A DNA stretch of 64,000 nucleotides from contig JAHQIY010000006.1 in the NCBI GenBank assembly GCA_019054805.1, positions 3,720,001 through 3,784,000 of the forward strand, in the 5' to 3' direction. Source of the DNA: Brachionus manjavacas. Lineage: Eukaryota > Rotifera > Eurotatoria > Ploima > Brachionidae. The notes beneath the pieces were generated by a model. It searched no databases, had not been told where the DNA came from, and saw only the letters and a program-made list of their open reading frames with translations. A program made the position numbers and the translations under genes. Shown one piece after another: positions 13,401 to 24,918 of the stretch. Position 1 is the stretch's first letter. Each line of letters begins with the position of its first letter.

Positions 13401-14837
13401 ATTTACTACCAGTTTAACCTGAGTGTCTTTGACCAAAGTGGACAAAACTCAAGCGCTACAATTCAAATAATTCTGATAAACAAGCAACAGCGTGTTAAAT
13501 TGGTATTTTCTCGATCAATTAACGAAATCCAAGCAACTCAAACTGAATTTAAAGAGTATATTTCTAACTTGACCGGCCTGCGAGCCTTTATAGATAGTGT
13601 TCAAGTTCACCGCAAGGGAAACACTTCATCTCATTTGAGTGAAATTTTGATGCATTTTGTTGAGCCCAAATCTCGAATGCTCCGATTAGACCCAAGTTTT
13701 AGAAGCATTAACCCTGAATACATAGTGGTGGATTCGGACACTATTTTAAATATTTTGGATAGATCTAAGGATATAAATTTGCTAAAAAAATACAAATTAT
13801 CTTTGGCCGAAAAATACGATAATCAAGGCCAGTCTATATTTTATAGGTATAGTTCTAGATCGGAGCAAGACTTTGGCACTTTTTTTCTTTTATCCAAAGT
13901 ATCTAACCAAACGCTTTACACCAAATTGATAATTTTGGCTTCTTTCTTTCTTCTTTTATTATGTTCGGTGGTCTTTATCATCATGTGCTTTTGCATTCGT
14001 CTCAAATACAAACGAAAACTAAGAGCTGAGCGAGCCATGACCAAAGCGTTTGGCTTCGAGCAGAGATCTATTGCTTATTCTGACCCCATTGGTGGCTATT
14101 TGAACCACGCTTTTGATTCTAACAGTCTTTTGCCAATACCAGGAACCAATTTATATGCTTACGAAGGCTCAAATCCCGTTTGGATGAACAAATATGATAA
14201 AATTGGTTGCTCAAATAATCAATCGTCAGCTGCATCTTCTTCTTCGTCAACAAGCTCAGACACATCTAGGGTTACCAGTTTCGGAAATTCTCAGTATGGA
14301 TCCAAAGATGTTAACTTTGACGAAAATGCTAAGAATCAGGACATTTCTTCATTTTATTTGAAACAGATTGATTCTCCAAGCACTGATTTTTCGCCTGTTT
14401 CAACTTCGAATAATTCGGATAAAAATGCGGCAAAAAATGAAACCATGTCCAGTGATGTTTTTTCCAATATGTCGCCCAATTATGATCCACTAAAAGAAAC
14501 TCAGACTTTAAGCTCATTTAAAGTGGAGAATAATTTGTTAACTTTTGCCGGTGGTCAAAAAAGTGATTTAAATCCAAAACCCGAAGTATTCAGCTTCAAA
14601 GAGCAAATTAGGATATTGAGTAGTCAGCGTAATAAGTTCAGCAATGGTGATGAGACAAATACAGCGGCCAAAAACGAAAGGGTTCTTTATCCAAATAGTG
14701 TTTCTAGTTTTACAAAGATTTTCGATAATTCACAATCGAATTCAGACCAGAATAATAAAACTGATGACTCAATTGACGCTAAAAATCAATCTAAAGATTT
14801 ATCTGATATGTTTGCAGTGGAATCTACTGTGATTTAA
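7450..14837 (+). CDS. CDH23/Cad87A-like transmembrane cadherin, 11 exons
   Basis: Exons: 7450-8365, 8418-8737, 8790-8981, 9039-9857, 9919-10479, 10535-10676, 10734-11612, 11665-11891, 12318-12512, 12570-13154, 13203-14837; total 2156 residues. A signal peptide (IIHKVKLTFIIFFLLA) is followed by about 14 cadherin repeats with many canonical LDINDNAP, LDVNDNAP and LNDVNDNAP calcium linkers and LDRE motifs. Then comes a membrane-adjacent domain opening with QQRVKLVFSRSINEI and containing FKEYISNLTGL, closely matching the CDH23 pattern QRVKIVINEI...LLSNITG. One TM lies around 13920-14005, then a basic KYKRKLRAERA stretch. The tail carries ANPVW-like GSNPVWMNKY, a Ser-rich region and ends in ESTVI, a class I PDZ-ligand pattern (CDH23 ends ITEL). 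Later repeats (12, 13 and 14) have degenerate calcium motifs. The ATG at 7450 is the first in frame. The role is probably calcium-dependent adhesion at microvillar or sensory-type membranes. The repeat number is lower than the 27 of vertebrate CDH23, so orthology is tentative. Confidence 0.85.
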
Positions 14838-15161
14838 TTTCAAATTTTAGTCTAAATAATTGTTTTGATAAATTGATTTTTTATTACTAATCATTTTTGT
14901 TATTTTAAACTCTAATTATTTTAATGTAAATCTAAATAAATTAAATTCTTGTTTCATAATTCATTTTGAATTTTTCCCATCCAAGAAATTTTTTTTTTAA
15001 TTTAAGCAATAGATAAAAGAAAAATAAAAAGAACATTTGTTTTTTTATTAAATGAATCGTTTAAATTTAAATTTAATAAAAAAAAATTAAAGAAAAAAAT
15101 AGAAGACTTTAGAAGATAAGAAAGCTCACGGTTTTTTAATTTTAGGTAATTTAAGGAAGGT
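14838..15161. other. AT-rich spacer after the cadherin
   Basis: Holds the cadherin 3' UTR; a plausible AATAAA lies near 14935. No other feature seen. Confidence 0.4.
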
Positions 15162-16040
15162 TTGTTGAAAAAATTAACAGGTTATGACTATAAATCGAGA
15201 CAAACTTTGCATCATTTTAAAAGTGTTAAGCATCAACTTTTTAAAATTTCGATTTTTCCTATTTTAGAAGCCCTTCGGAAACGTGTGTACGCATTTTTGG
15301 ATTTAAATCCAGATGCGAATAAAAAAATTATTGTTAATAATTTTAGACTTTAAAGAAAAGGGAATAATATAGGGTCAGAAAGAAAGGTTGGAAGTGGCTG
15401 CATTGCAAAAAAAAAATTCAAAATGTCTAAACTTGATTTCGGTTTGCCGGAAAAAAATGTGTCATTGATGATGAATCATGCTGAATTCTATTCCTCTAAC
15501 GTAAATGCAACATCAAATGAAGTTAGATTGATAAGAAAAGACAAATTTGAGTCAAAACTACTCGTTAAGACTGCGTTTTCCATGAAAAGAATTTCTAAAC
15601 ATCACATTTCTCTCTCGGGCCAAGCTGTAAATCAACATGTTTATATTTCCTGTCACCAAGATTAAAATTATTATTTTAAAATAGTTTAAGATAGTCATGA
15701 TATTCATCGTGAAAAAAAAATGAAAAGCTTTTGGACTTAAAAAAAAAAAAAAGTCTTTGACTCGGACTTATGAAAAAAAAAGTCCGGACTTGAACTTGAC
15801 TTGAGACTTGTGGCTTTTAAACAACTCTGCTGCTAATGTACCAGAATTGCGTTCGATTGAGGATTTTTGGGCTGAACTTAAAAGAATAGCTTACAATAAT
15901 AACTAGAAAGCTAAAACTCTTGATAAAACTTAAACATCGTATCGAGTATTCAATAAAGAAAATCGACCCAGATCGGGTACATAAGCTAGAAGCCGCAATT
16001 TTTACAAGGTTGGACAGTTTTTGCAGACATGGAATGATAA
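15162..16040 (+). mobile_element. decayed Tc1/mariner-superfamily transposase relic
   Basis: Three adjacent pieces keep transposase-like order. At 15162-15353 a basic segment with LRKRVYAFLDLNPDANKKII resembles the N-terminal DNA-binding part. At 15423-15665 the segment with FESKLLVKTAFSMKRISKH and LSGQAVNQHVY resembles the middle of DDE transposases, which typically read KLLVW-IS-KGISKP then SGxAVNQxVY. At about 15815-16040 VPELRSIEDFWAELKR and NNWK/AKTLDKL-like text match the C-terminal Pro-Glu-x-x-Pro-Ile-Glu block, here with Ser instead of Pro before Ile-Glu. The pieces are in different frames with in-frame stops, so the copy is dead. No terminal inverted repeats were found. It is unrelated in detail to the open-frame Tc1-like copy at 47936-49954. 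Confidence 0.7.
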
Positions 16041-17220
16041 GCTTAAAATTTTATTTATCAAGAACTTCTATTTTTATTCTTTTTAAAATTAATAAAATTG
16101 ACTGTTCAGTTAAAAAAGTTATACAATTTTTAATTTTGTCTCGATTTTTAGTCAGGACCTGTTACTTCTAGAAAAATTTTATTTTTTATTTTTTGTATAT
16201 TTATTTTAGCTTTTTTTTATTTTTGCTGGAACAGGAGAAGCTTAATTGAATAATTTTTTTATATTTTGTTTTTCAAATTTTCAAGAGTATTAATTTTATC
16301 CAAAACCACTATGACTTGAATATCAATATTTTCAACTTCCTCTTTTTAAATATATAAAAATGGCCAAAGAGACTCGGTCTTGTAACATTTAAATTCTTAG
16401 CATCATTTCTCTTTAAACAAGAAAAGCTTCTTTCGGAAGAAGCTGAGGAAATCGGTATCGTTTAGTATATCACAAAATGGTCAGTTATATTAAGAAACAA
16501 GTTTTTTTAGTTATCAGTTTTTAACAGTTCCCTGATTTTTAAAATGCAACAATTTCCTTTAATTAAATTAAACAGTCTTTTAATTTTGGTGCCTTATGAT
16601 CAATATAAATTAAAAAAATTATTTAATAGTGATGATGTTCCGCTTTATGTTTTTTTTTTCCGAAATTAACTTAAATATACAAGAGTAAAAATTCTAAATT
16701 TAACAGATTTTACATTAAATTAGGTAAATTTTCAATATTTTACGTAAATTGTTGTAGAAAACAAAAATGTCTAAAAAGTTTATCTAAGTGATAAAAATGA
16801 ATTCAATTTGATTTAAATTATAGTTATGGTATTCATTCTACCACTTTTATAAATTAATTATCTAGTTATTTTATTTCACCAATTATTCAGAAATTTAAAC
16901 TATAAAAAAAATGAATATTTTTATTTTGAAACTAGAAAAAAATACCAAAGTTCATGAAAACCTTATATTTAAGTACTTAATAGACTCCAACAGAACATGC
17001 TCTAAAATTGACGTAAAAGATAACTTATCTAAAATTTCTAAAGCATGTATGAATTAGTATTTTTGAATAAATACCTTAGACTTTGAAACATAAAAACGTG
17101 TATTGTTACGATACAACCACGCTTAAAACTAAATTATTGCTTTTCAATAAATTATGCAAAGTTTGACTCAATTTGAGTTAATTTCTAATCATTTTATAAA
17201 AAAATAATTTTCACTTAATA
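16041..17220. other. AT-rich intergenic region
   Basis: No gene recognised. It separates the transposase relic from the first SERHL-like gene and should hold that gene's promoter. Confidence 0.45.
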
Positions 17221-18654
17221 ATGAATTTTCTAGCTAAAAAATTTATATCTAGTAGACTGCTAGTAAATTTTGAAAGCAAATTTAAGACTAGCACAATCAC
17301 ATGTGTCAAAAACAAATTATTTAATCAATCTAGGAAATATTGCTCGTTAAATCAGCCCAAAAAATCTTTGATAAACAGAACCAAATCTATCTATTTTGTA
17401 TCATCTAAATCAAGATATACTAATCAAGCAGAAGTATTTCAAATTTAAATTGACAAAACATTCAGTTTTTTTATAAATTAAAAAAGATGAAAGCTCAGGA
17501 AATTTCGGTACCAGTTCCATGGGGGGATGTTAAATGTCAAATATTTGGTGATCCGACTAACAAACACGCGAAGCCGATTATTTCAATTCATGGATTTTTA
17601 GATAATTCAAATAGCTTTAAGCCATTAGCACCCTATATGTGTCAAAATGATGAATTTTACATAATAGCTTTAGATTTACCAGGCCATGGATTTAGCTCAA
17701 AATTGCCAGATGGGATACCTTACACGCCAAAACTTTTTTTAGCTTCAGTTAGACGGGTTATTAGACACTTTGGAATAAATAAATTTTATTTTATGTGCCA
17801 CAGTTATGGTATTCATTTGAGTATTTTGGTAAGTTAGCTTTTCTTTAATAAATAAGAAACGATATAAATTTGAATACAATTTTTAAGTATAATATTGTTT
17901 TTAAAAATGAAGTGAAAGCACTTATTTCTCTTGATTGGATTTTTTCTCTTCCAGGTTACAAAATAGGTTTGATGAAAAAAATTAAAAATAAATCAAAAGT
18001 TAATTGTAGCTGTATAGAAAATTATGGAGATTTGTGGAAAACTGGAATTGATAGTCTCATTGACATTGAAAATAAAGAAAAAAGCAACAATGATGCGGTG
18101 CAACCTAAAACTTTGACTAAAGAACTAGCAGTCTCAATGTAATTTTAAAAGTATATTTTTCAAAATACCAATTCTCTATTTTGGAAAAATTAGCTTGATG
18201 AAGTATAACAATCATTTGGACGAAGATTCGGCCAAAATTCTGTTAGATAGAGCTTTGGTTAAAAAAGAAGATGGTCGTTTAGAATTTTCAAGGGATATAA
18301 GAGTCAAACAAACAGTAATAATTTAAAAATGAATTATTTTTTTAACTGATGATATTAAAGGTTTCCATGTTTGATCATTATCTTGATATGTCATATTTGC
18401 TACCTGAAATTATTAAAGGTATTGATGTGCCATGGTTGATGATACACGCTGATCCACCGGCGTATGGCGAGCGGCCGGCAAAAACTACAATGAATTTTAT
18501 GAAACAAATCGAGGAAAACTCCAAGACTAGCATTCAATATGAAATATTCAAAGGAACTCATCATTTTCATATGATTCAACCTAAAGAGACTGCCGAAATA
18601 ATACTCAAATTTATTGACAAAATAGCAGTAAAAGAAAAAACTTCAAAATTATAA
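17221..18654 (+). CDS. serine hydrolase-like alpha/beta hydrolase, copy 1 (SERHL/kraken family)
   Basis: Core exons are 17487-17828, 17888-18138, 18194-18314 and 18361-18654 (335 residues). An upstream exon, 17221-17433, can be spliced in frame across a 53 bp intron and adds a Ser/Lys/Arg-rich, acid-poor leader of 71 residues that looks like a mitochondrial targeting sequence, giving 406 residues. Whether the leader is used is inference, since the ATG at 17487 also works. Family blocks seen: VPWGDVKCQIFG, IISIHGFLDNSNSFKPL, ALDLPGHGFSS, the nucleophile elbow CHSYG, and the His-bearing GTHHFHM near the C-terminus. The first Gly of the usual GxSxG elbow is Cys here. A C-terminal Lys-rich tail follows. 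It lies 470 bp upstream of a same-strand paralog. The substrate is unknown in this family. An AATAAA lies near 18681. Confidence 0.85.
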
Positions 18655-19124
18655 TTTTTGTTTCTTTTTTTATTATTTAAAATAAATATATTTTCTAATA
18701 TTTTTTTTTGTTTTTAAAAAATTAATCTAAAGAAATGAAATAAAACAATAATGCAACAATTATTTTTCACATAAAAATGAAATAAGAATATTTTACATCT
18801 TATTGAACTGATGTGTATAATTAATTCATTAAAATTATTCAAATTAATTTTCAATTTTGTCTAAAAGCTTCAAAATTAAAAATCATACCATATTTTAAAT
18901 TAGAATGAAGACATGTTTTGGTAGAAAGCTGATTTTAGCTATAAATCGGACTTTGATCTATTTCAACAAGTAATTAATCATTTTATTCTCAAATTTTCTA
19001 TTTCATGCTTTTTCTTAAATAATTCTAGTCTCATAATTTATCATAAAAATCTCTATAAAATAATTTCAAAATAATTCTATTTAATTTAGAACTAAGTTTA
19101 GAATATTAAAAACTAAAGTTTAGG
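18655..19124. other. spacer between the two SERHL-like paralogs
   Basis: AT-rich. Contains the 3' end signals of copy 1 and the presumed promoter of copy 2. No other feature. Confidence 0.45.
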
Positions 19125-20283
19125 ATGATCCCGAAAAGTAAACAATTTGAAATTGAAGTTGGTTGGGGTAAAATTTCAGGACAAATATTTGGTGAAATAG
19201 GAACACCTGAACAACCAAATCATCCAATTCTTTGTCTGCATGGATTTTTAGATAATAGCAATAGTTTTCGACCAGTAGCATCGTATTTGACCAAAAACTC
19301 CAATTATTACATGATATGCATTGATTTACCTGGGATGGGCTTAAGCTCGAGCATTTCAGATGGTAAGCTTAAAAAAAGTTTTATTAAATATTTTAAATGG
19401 TTAAATATGTTTATTTATTTGCTATTGTTAAAGGAATTCCTTATTCGACCAGATTTTTCGTCATGGCTATCAGAAGGGTTACTTTACATTTTAACTTGGA
19501 AAAATTTGTTTTTTTAACTCACAGCTTTGGGTGTTCAATTTCGCTTGCAGTAAGTTTAACAAAATTTAAAAAAAAGTCTTATTTATTTTCAAGTATTCGG
19601 CCTGCTATCCGGATCAGGTATTGGGCTTGGCATTAATTGATTTTGCTATGAAAGAATGCAACATTGAGCTAAGAGTAAAAATATTAATTTAAATAATTGA
19701 AAAAATTGAATTTGATTTGAAGGACAACTTGGGTGAATGTTGGAAAGAAGGTATTGAGGTTTATTTAAAAGCAGAAAAGTTCCTGAAGGAGAAAAGTGGT
19801 TCAAAATCGGAGTTAACTTATGATCATGCTATGAAAAGGCTTTTAGAATCTAATAAATTCATTGATGAAACAGCAGCTGTAATTTTGCTTGAAAGAGGCC
19901 TTGAATATGTTGATGGAACCTTAAGATATAGCCGTGATATTAGATTAGTTACAGGAGTAAGTCTTGTTAAATTTTTTTTCCCAAAAACTTTATTTTCATT
20001 AAAGATTTCGATGAGAGAATATCATTTAGAGTTTCATGGAGTTTATGATTGTTTGTTTAAAAATTTATCAAGTCCTGTAATGCTAATGTATGCGACACCT
20101 CCACCTTTTGGCCAGGAGCTCTTTGAACAAATAATGAAAATAATGAACGAGATTAAAATGAATTCTAAGTCAGAAGTTAAACTTGTCCCGGTTGAAGGCA
20201 CTCATCATTTTCACATGCTCAAACCTGAGCAAACTGCAGAAACAGTTTTAAAATTTCTACAAGACAAAGTAAGGCTAAATTAG
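19125..20283 (+). CDS. serine hydrolase-like alpha/beta hydrolase, copy 2 (SERHL/kraken family)
   Basis: Exons 19125-19362, 19434-19549, 19594-19674, 19723-19956 and 20005-20283, 315 residues. It follows copy 1 block for block: VGWGKISGQIFGE, LCLHGFLDNSNSFRPV, CIDLPGMGLSS, nucleophile elbow THSFG, and GTHHFHMLKPEQTAE at the C-terminus. The first elbow position is Thr instead of Gly. Two introns (after the elbow region and after SRDIR) are at the same positions as in copy 1; those after SDG and before DNLGE are absent there, and copy 1 has one of its own after KELAVS. The last intron (48 bp) is a multiple of three without stops, so retention would add 16 residues. No leader exon was seen. Tandem duplication is clear. 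Cellular role unknown. Confidence 0.85.
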
Positions 20284-22080
20284 AAAAATAAATATTAATA
20301 AAATCTTTTAAGTTTGAATCAAACAATAATAATTTGCACACTGACAAGTGAGAGAGTTGATCATTAAATATCCAGTGACTATTGAACAAAATTTAATTTA
20401 AATCAAATTATTTTTATTTTTTTAGTCAAATAAATTTTTTTTAATTTAAAAATTAAAAACAACAAAATTTGAGAAAATTATTTTTTTGATCTTTATCCAA
20501 GCTGCTTTTTTGACAAGTCATAGATTATTAATTTTTCCAAATGACGCTCGTTAGCTAGCCACGTAATAAAAATTTTACAACCTTTGAGAAGCACTTCTAT
20601 TAATTCTACTGGGCTTTTACCCACACAGCTAGATGTAATTTTAAGATTAATTAATCATCTTTGCCCTAATTTGCAAATTAATTTGACAATCTGTTCCATA
20701 TTGTTGTATTCTAAATTAAAGAAAAATTCTAGGGACAATTTATAATAAACATTAACCATTTCTAAACGAAAGAGGTCTAGATTGTGCCTTCTTAAATATT
20801 ACCGACCTCATTCTTACGATGAATTCGGGAAAAAATTAATAATAAATTAATAATTTATAGAGTTCATTTTTCTAGTTAATTAGCTACTATATAATAGGAT
20901 CTGAAAGAAATTTAGTTCGAAATAATTCAGTCTAAAAAATTGTGAAAATGATTTTTTTAAATCAAATTTAATTTTGTATTTTTTAAATTTTGGAATTTAG
21001 CATCATTACATTACATAAGGTGCTAGAAAGTTATTAGATTATTTTTAATTTAATTTTAAATGTGATTTTAAATAGTCTAATAAACAATAAAATATAAATT
21101 ATATTTAAAATAAATAACTAAATTTGAGAAATTTTTTATTATAATATAAGTGCATTTTTCTCAAAACTTACTAACTAACTCAGAATTTTTAATTTAAAAA
21201 TCTCTTATTTTTTCATTAAATTTTTTCTTTGGATTTTTATATAAAATTTGATATATTTTAAAAATTTATTAAATTATAGACTAATTATTATTTTTTATAC
21301 TTATTTAGAATCTTGTCTTAATGTTTATTTTTTTCAAGAAATTTAATTACTTTCACTAAAAATGATTGAAATTAAAAAGATTGTAATAATGCATGTTTAA
21401 ATGATAGTTTTTCACCCGAAAATTTATTTACAACATAAATAATTTCCACTATTGACCTCTTTTCTTTTGAGGTTCTTACAAAAAATTAAAATACAAAAAA
21501 TTGAAATAACACCCAAAAGCGATTTTTTTAAATTAATATTACTAAATAAACTTTTTTATACCTTTTTTTCCAATTTATTTTTATTTTAAAAATTATTACT
21601 GATTTGGAATCGAAAACATATTCGAGCGGATAAAGCTCTCTTGCTAGTAAGTTTATAATTAGATAAAGTTTAAATATTAAAAACAATATCATAATTTTTT
21701 TTATTTTATTTTTCTTTTTTTAATTCATTTCTAAGGTTCATGAGAGAAATGTGAAAAATGACAACTTTTTTCCGAGTCATTTTAAAGATAATTACTAATT
21801 AAAAGAAATTTTTTTAATTTTTAAATATTTATTCTAATATTTGTTTCGAAATTAATAACAATTTTTTTTTATTTACTAGATAACTCTTCTTAAATAATCT
21901 ATATTTTTGTTTTAAAAAAAATTTACAAATATTTTTAATTTAAAACGCTCTCAAAAATCAAAAATAATAAATAAGCGGCTAAATAAAAATTAAAAAAAAA
22001 ATGAATTCAAGTCACCACATAAAAATAGAAGAAATTTAAAAAATACACAAAAATGTCCAAATAAATAATAAAAAAATTCT
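20284..22080. other. AT-rich convergent intergenic region
   Basis: Between the + strand SERHL copy 2 and the minus-strand orphan membrane protein. AATAAA signals occur right after 20284. No coding or repeat structure was recognised. Confidence 0.45.
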
Positions 22081-24237
22081 CTAAATTTGAATTTTTAACT
22101 GATTTAATTTTGAACTCGATGCTGAATGGGTTCCAAAAGAGCTCGAATTTTTCGCATTCGAACTATTTGTCTGTCTACTTGAATCTGATAGACCATTTCC
22201 GTCACTGTAAGCTCGCATCCGTAATCTTCTAGTATAGATATTATTTTGTGAAAATTGAATTGATGCCGAGCCGAAATTGGCCAATATCGACCCGAAGTTG
22301 TTCGAATGCATCAACGTTGTCACATGCGAACTAAATGAACTGCTTTCGTTTGAGGTAACAATAGAAGTTTGTACTGCAGCATCACAGAACTCTTTACTTT
22401 TCTGGGAACTTTTTTTTTCAGCCAATATCAAACTTTCATTAGTCGCTTGAGTGGAATTGAGACTTTTCTTCCGCTTGGCTACAGGCTCAATTATTTCCAG
22501 GATAGAATTCATTGATTGGAAGCCTTTGGACTTGAGCAAATTTATATTTTTTAAATAATTTATCTGACCAAGCTTGAAAGAAATTGGCAAAAAGGACACA
22601 GAGCCCAATTTTGTCGGTTCCGACACAAACACCTGGTCATCATCGAATTTTTTATGTTCGTAAAAATTGCCCTTTTTCAGGCGAATATTTTCGCTCACTC
22701 TTTGTGACAAAAAAGTGAATGACTTGCACAACCGAGAGTATTTTCTGCCTTTTTTATTCAAATCCTTGTCGACACTTGTCGCATTTTTTATCTCTTTACA
22801 AATGCTTTTTATCAAGCTTCCCTCATTTGACAAGTCTTTTAGCTTATTGCCCAATTTTTTGAGAGTATTTTCGCGGTTCTTTTTGGCCGATTCTTGCTGA
22901 TTTAAAGCTTTAATGGTCGACGATCGATGCCTAATATTTTCCCTGAGTTTTTTTTTACTCTTATCAGAATCGTTTATCTCGCTTATATTCAGCACCATGG
23001 AGGAAAAATTTTGACTTAACGATTCATTTTTTTTCACCATTGACTCCGATTTGAGATCACTTTTGTTATTCAGACTTTTGTTCAAGTCTCCCGAAGAGAA
23101 TACGGACAATTCTTTGGATAAAAGTCCCGAGTACGACTTGGTCATGGAATATTTTTTTCTGTTCTCTGTCGAATTTAAAACTTCACTTGATTCCATCTGT
23201 GAATTCAGTGTTGACTCGTTCTGAGTCAATGAATTCAAATTGTTGTGCACTGACTCATCAATTTTGTGAGCATAAATTTGATTGAGGGCGTTTGATCTGG
23301 ACTGATTTAGCTGAAAAAAACTCTCCGAACAATTGGTCCGTAAAATTTGAGCTGTTTGAGTTTTTAGCATGTTTTCTTGGATTAAAAATTTTTTCAACTC
23401 ATACTCGGACATTATCTTAGTAGGCCAATTGCCTACTAGGTCTGTTTTGTGCCTTTTTTCTAATTGTTTTCTCCATTTATTTGGGTCTACTCTCGATATA
23501 GAATAAGATCTGCGGACCGAGCGTCTTTTTACCGGACGGACAATGGTCTTTCTAGTCTTAGGCACTTCTATTTCTGCTCCGGTAGACCTGAGGCGCTTTG
23601 TCTCAGATCGGACATTACCCATGTGATAGTAATTTTGGGTGCGATTCTGAAAATTTGAATTAACAAATTTACTATCATTAAAGTAAAATTTGTTATCAAA
23701 CTGGTCATCAATGGTGTTAGGATCATAATCACTAGAACTTTCACTGCTGTAGAACTGGTTTATTTTGTAGTTGTTGTGTACGGTTATGATTCCGTTCGGC
23801 TTGGCATACGCAGGAATAATTTGCTCATAATTGTGACAATTGTAATTGGCGTAAAAGTCTGAAGGCATTCGGTAGTAGTTGGCATGGTGTTCATAATTAT
23901 TAAAATTTGGTTGACGCAGGTAAACCCCTGGTTGTGTTGCGCCGTTTTGGAAACCTATCCGAGCCATGGGCGGAAATTGTTGAGGTCTTTTTCGACGAAA
24001 AAGAAAGCAGCAGCATTTTTCAAAATGATTTTTAAGATTAAGATTTTTGAATGCATAGATAAAGAACAACAATGTCATGAAAAGAATAATGAATACAATC
24101 GGAAGAAAAACTTCATAATTAGAATTGGAAGATGATTCTGTTTCGCTTATTTTTGGCACTAAAATAAATCCTTCTGGTATTGTTTGATTTGTATCAATGT
24201 TAAGCTTCAGATGACCATTTTGGTCCAAAGTTTCCAT
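22081..24237 (-). CDS. unrecognised single-pass membrane protein with long cytoplasmic tail
   Basis: One uninterrupted frame of 718 residues with an in-frame stop just before its ATG, so it appears to be a single coding exon. Residues 1-45 are a short N-terminal segment with an NQT glycosylation sequon. One TM helix follows (about 45-63, IVFIILFMTLLFFIYAF), then a Cys cluster EKCCCFLFRRKR suited to palmitoylation and a tail of about 640 residues. The tail has a Tyr/Asn-rich part, a basic block (KTRKTIVRPVKRRSVRRS), and a long Ser/Asn/Lys-rich remainder. An AAVQTS sequence near residue 622 loosely resembles dynein light-chain ligands. There is no signal peptide and no known domain. It lies 680 bp downstream of, and on the same strand as, a cadherin with a very short tail. 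Function unknown. Confidence 0.75.
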   Translation of the reverse strand: METLDQNGHLKLNIDTNQTIPEGFILVPKISETESSSNSNYEVFLPIVFIILFMTLLFFIYAFKNLNLKNHFEKCCCFLFRRKRPQQFPPMARIGFQNGATQPGVYLRQPNFNNYEHHANYYRMPSDFYANYNCHNYEQIIPAYAKPNGIITVHNNYKINQFYSSESSSDYDPNTIDDQFDNKFYFNDSKFVNSNFQNRTQNYYHMGNVRSETKRLRSTGAEIEVPKTRKTIVRPVKRRSVRRSYSISRVDPNKWRKQLEKRHKTDLVGNWPTKIMSEYELKKFLIQENMLKTQTAQILRTNCSESFFQLNQSRSNALNQIYAHKIDESVHNNLNSLTQNESTLNSQMESSEVLNSTENRKKYSMTKSYSGLLSKELSVFSSGDLNKSLNNKSDLKSESMVKKNESLSQNFSSMVLNISEINDSDKSKKKLRENIRHRSSTIKALNQQESAKKNRENTLKKLGNKLKDLSNEGSLIKSICKEIKNATSVDKDLNKKGRKYSRLCKSFTFLSQRVSENIRLKKGNFYEHKKFDDDQVFVSEPTKLGSVSFLPISFKLGQINYLKNINLLKSKGFQSMNSILEIIEPVAKRKKSLNSTQATNESLILAEKKSSQKSKEFCDAAVQTSIVTSNESSSFSSHVTTLMHSNNFGSILANFGSASIQFSQNNIYTRRLRMRAYSDGNGLSDSSRQTNSSNAKNSSSFGTHSASSSKLNQLKIQI

Positions 24238-24918
24238 AATTATTTAGACAGTTATATTTAATTTTAAGAAAAAAAAAATTTCATGATAATAAATTTTTAA
24301 TTTAGTTTTTTTGAATTGCAAATTCAATACTTTTTGACTGGTATGATTTATGTATTTTTTTCAAAATAAGTTTAGTTTTTTGTGTCAGAGTTAATCTCAA
24401 GCCATTTAGTCTTTTTTGTTGTTAATTTTAAATTTTAGCTGTAAGTTTACTTTTTATATTATAATTTTAAATCTTTTAATTTTTATCATATTTTAATATT
24501 TATAATATTTGCTTGAGTAAAATTAAATAAAAAATTTAAAAAATAATAAATAATATTAAATGATAACCCTTAAAATTTAAGGGTTAGAAGTAAAATATGA
24601 GAAATTGATAATTAATAATTGATTTTTAAATTTTCTTTTTTTTAAGTTAAAAAATTGTTATTAAAATTTCAAGTCTTGATGATCGTGAATAATTATTTGT
24701 CAAATCCAAGAAAATAATTTTTTAAATAAAAAGTTAAATTGTCATTTTTATTTAAAGTATTTTATTATAATACCTAATAACATTTAATTTGAATTATTTT
24801 TTAACTTAAATAAATATTTAATGTACAAAATATCTTAGAAAAACAATTTGGACACAATTCTTAATCATCTATCAAAAAATCTTAAAAAATTTTATTAAAT
24901 TATTTAAAATAATAAAAA
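24238..24918. other. spacer between orphan membrane protein and second cadherin
   Basis: Very AT-rich. It must hold the 3' end of the cadherin transcript and the 5' region of the orphan gene, unless both are on one transcript. No other feature. Confidence 0.4.

Noticed and set aside
17221-17433. Separate small protein gene upstream of SERHL copy 1
   Set aside because: The frame ends 39 bp before the hydrolase ATG and has an in-frame donor that joins it to the hydrolase, so a leader exon is the simpler reading; still unproven.
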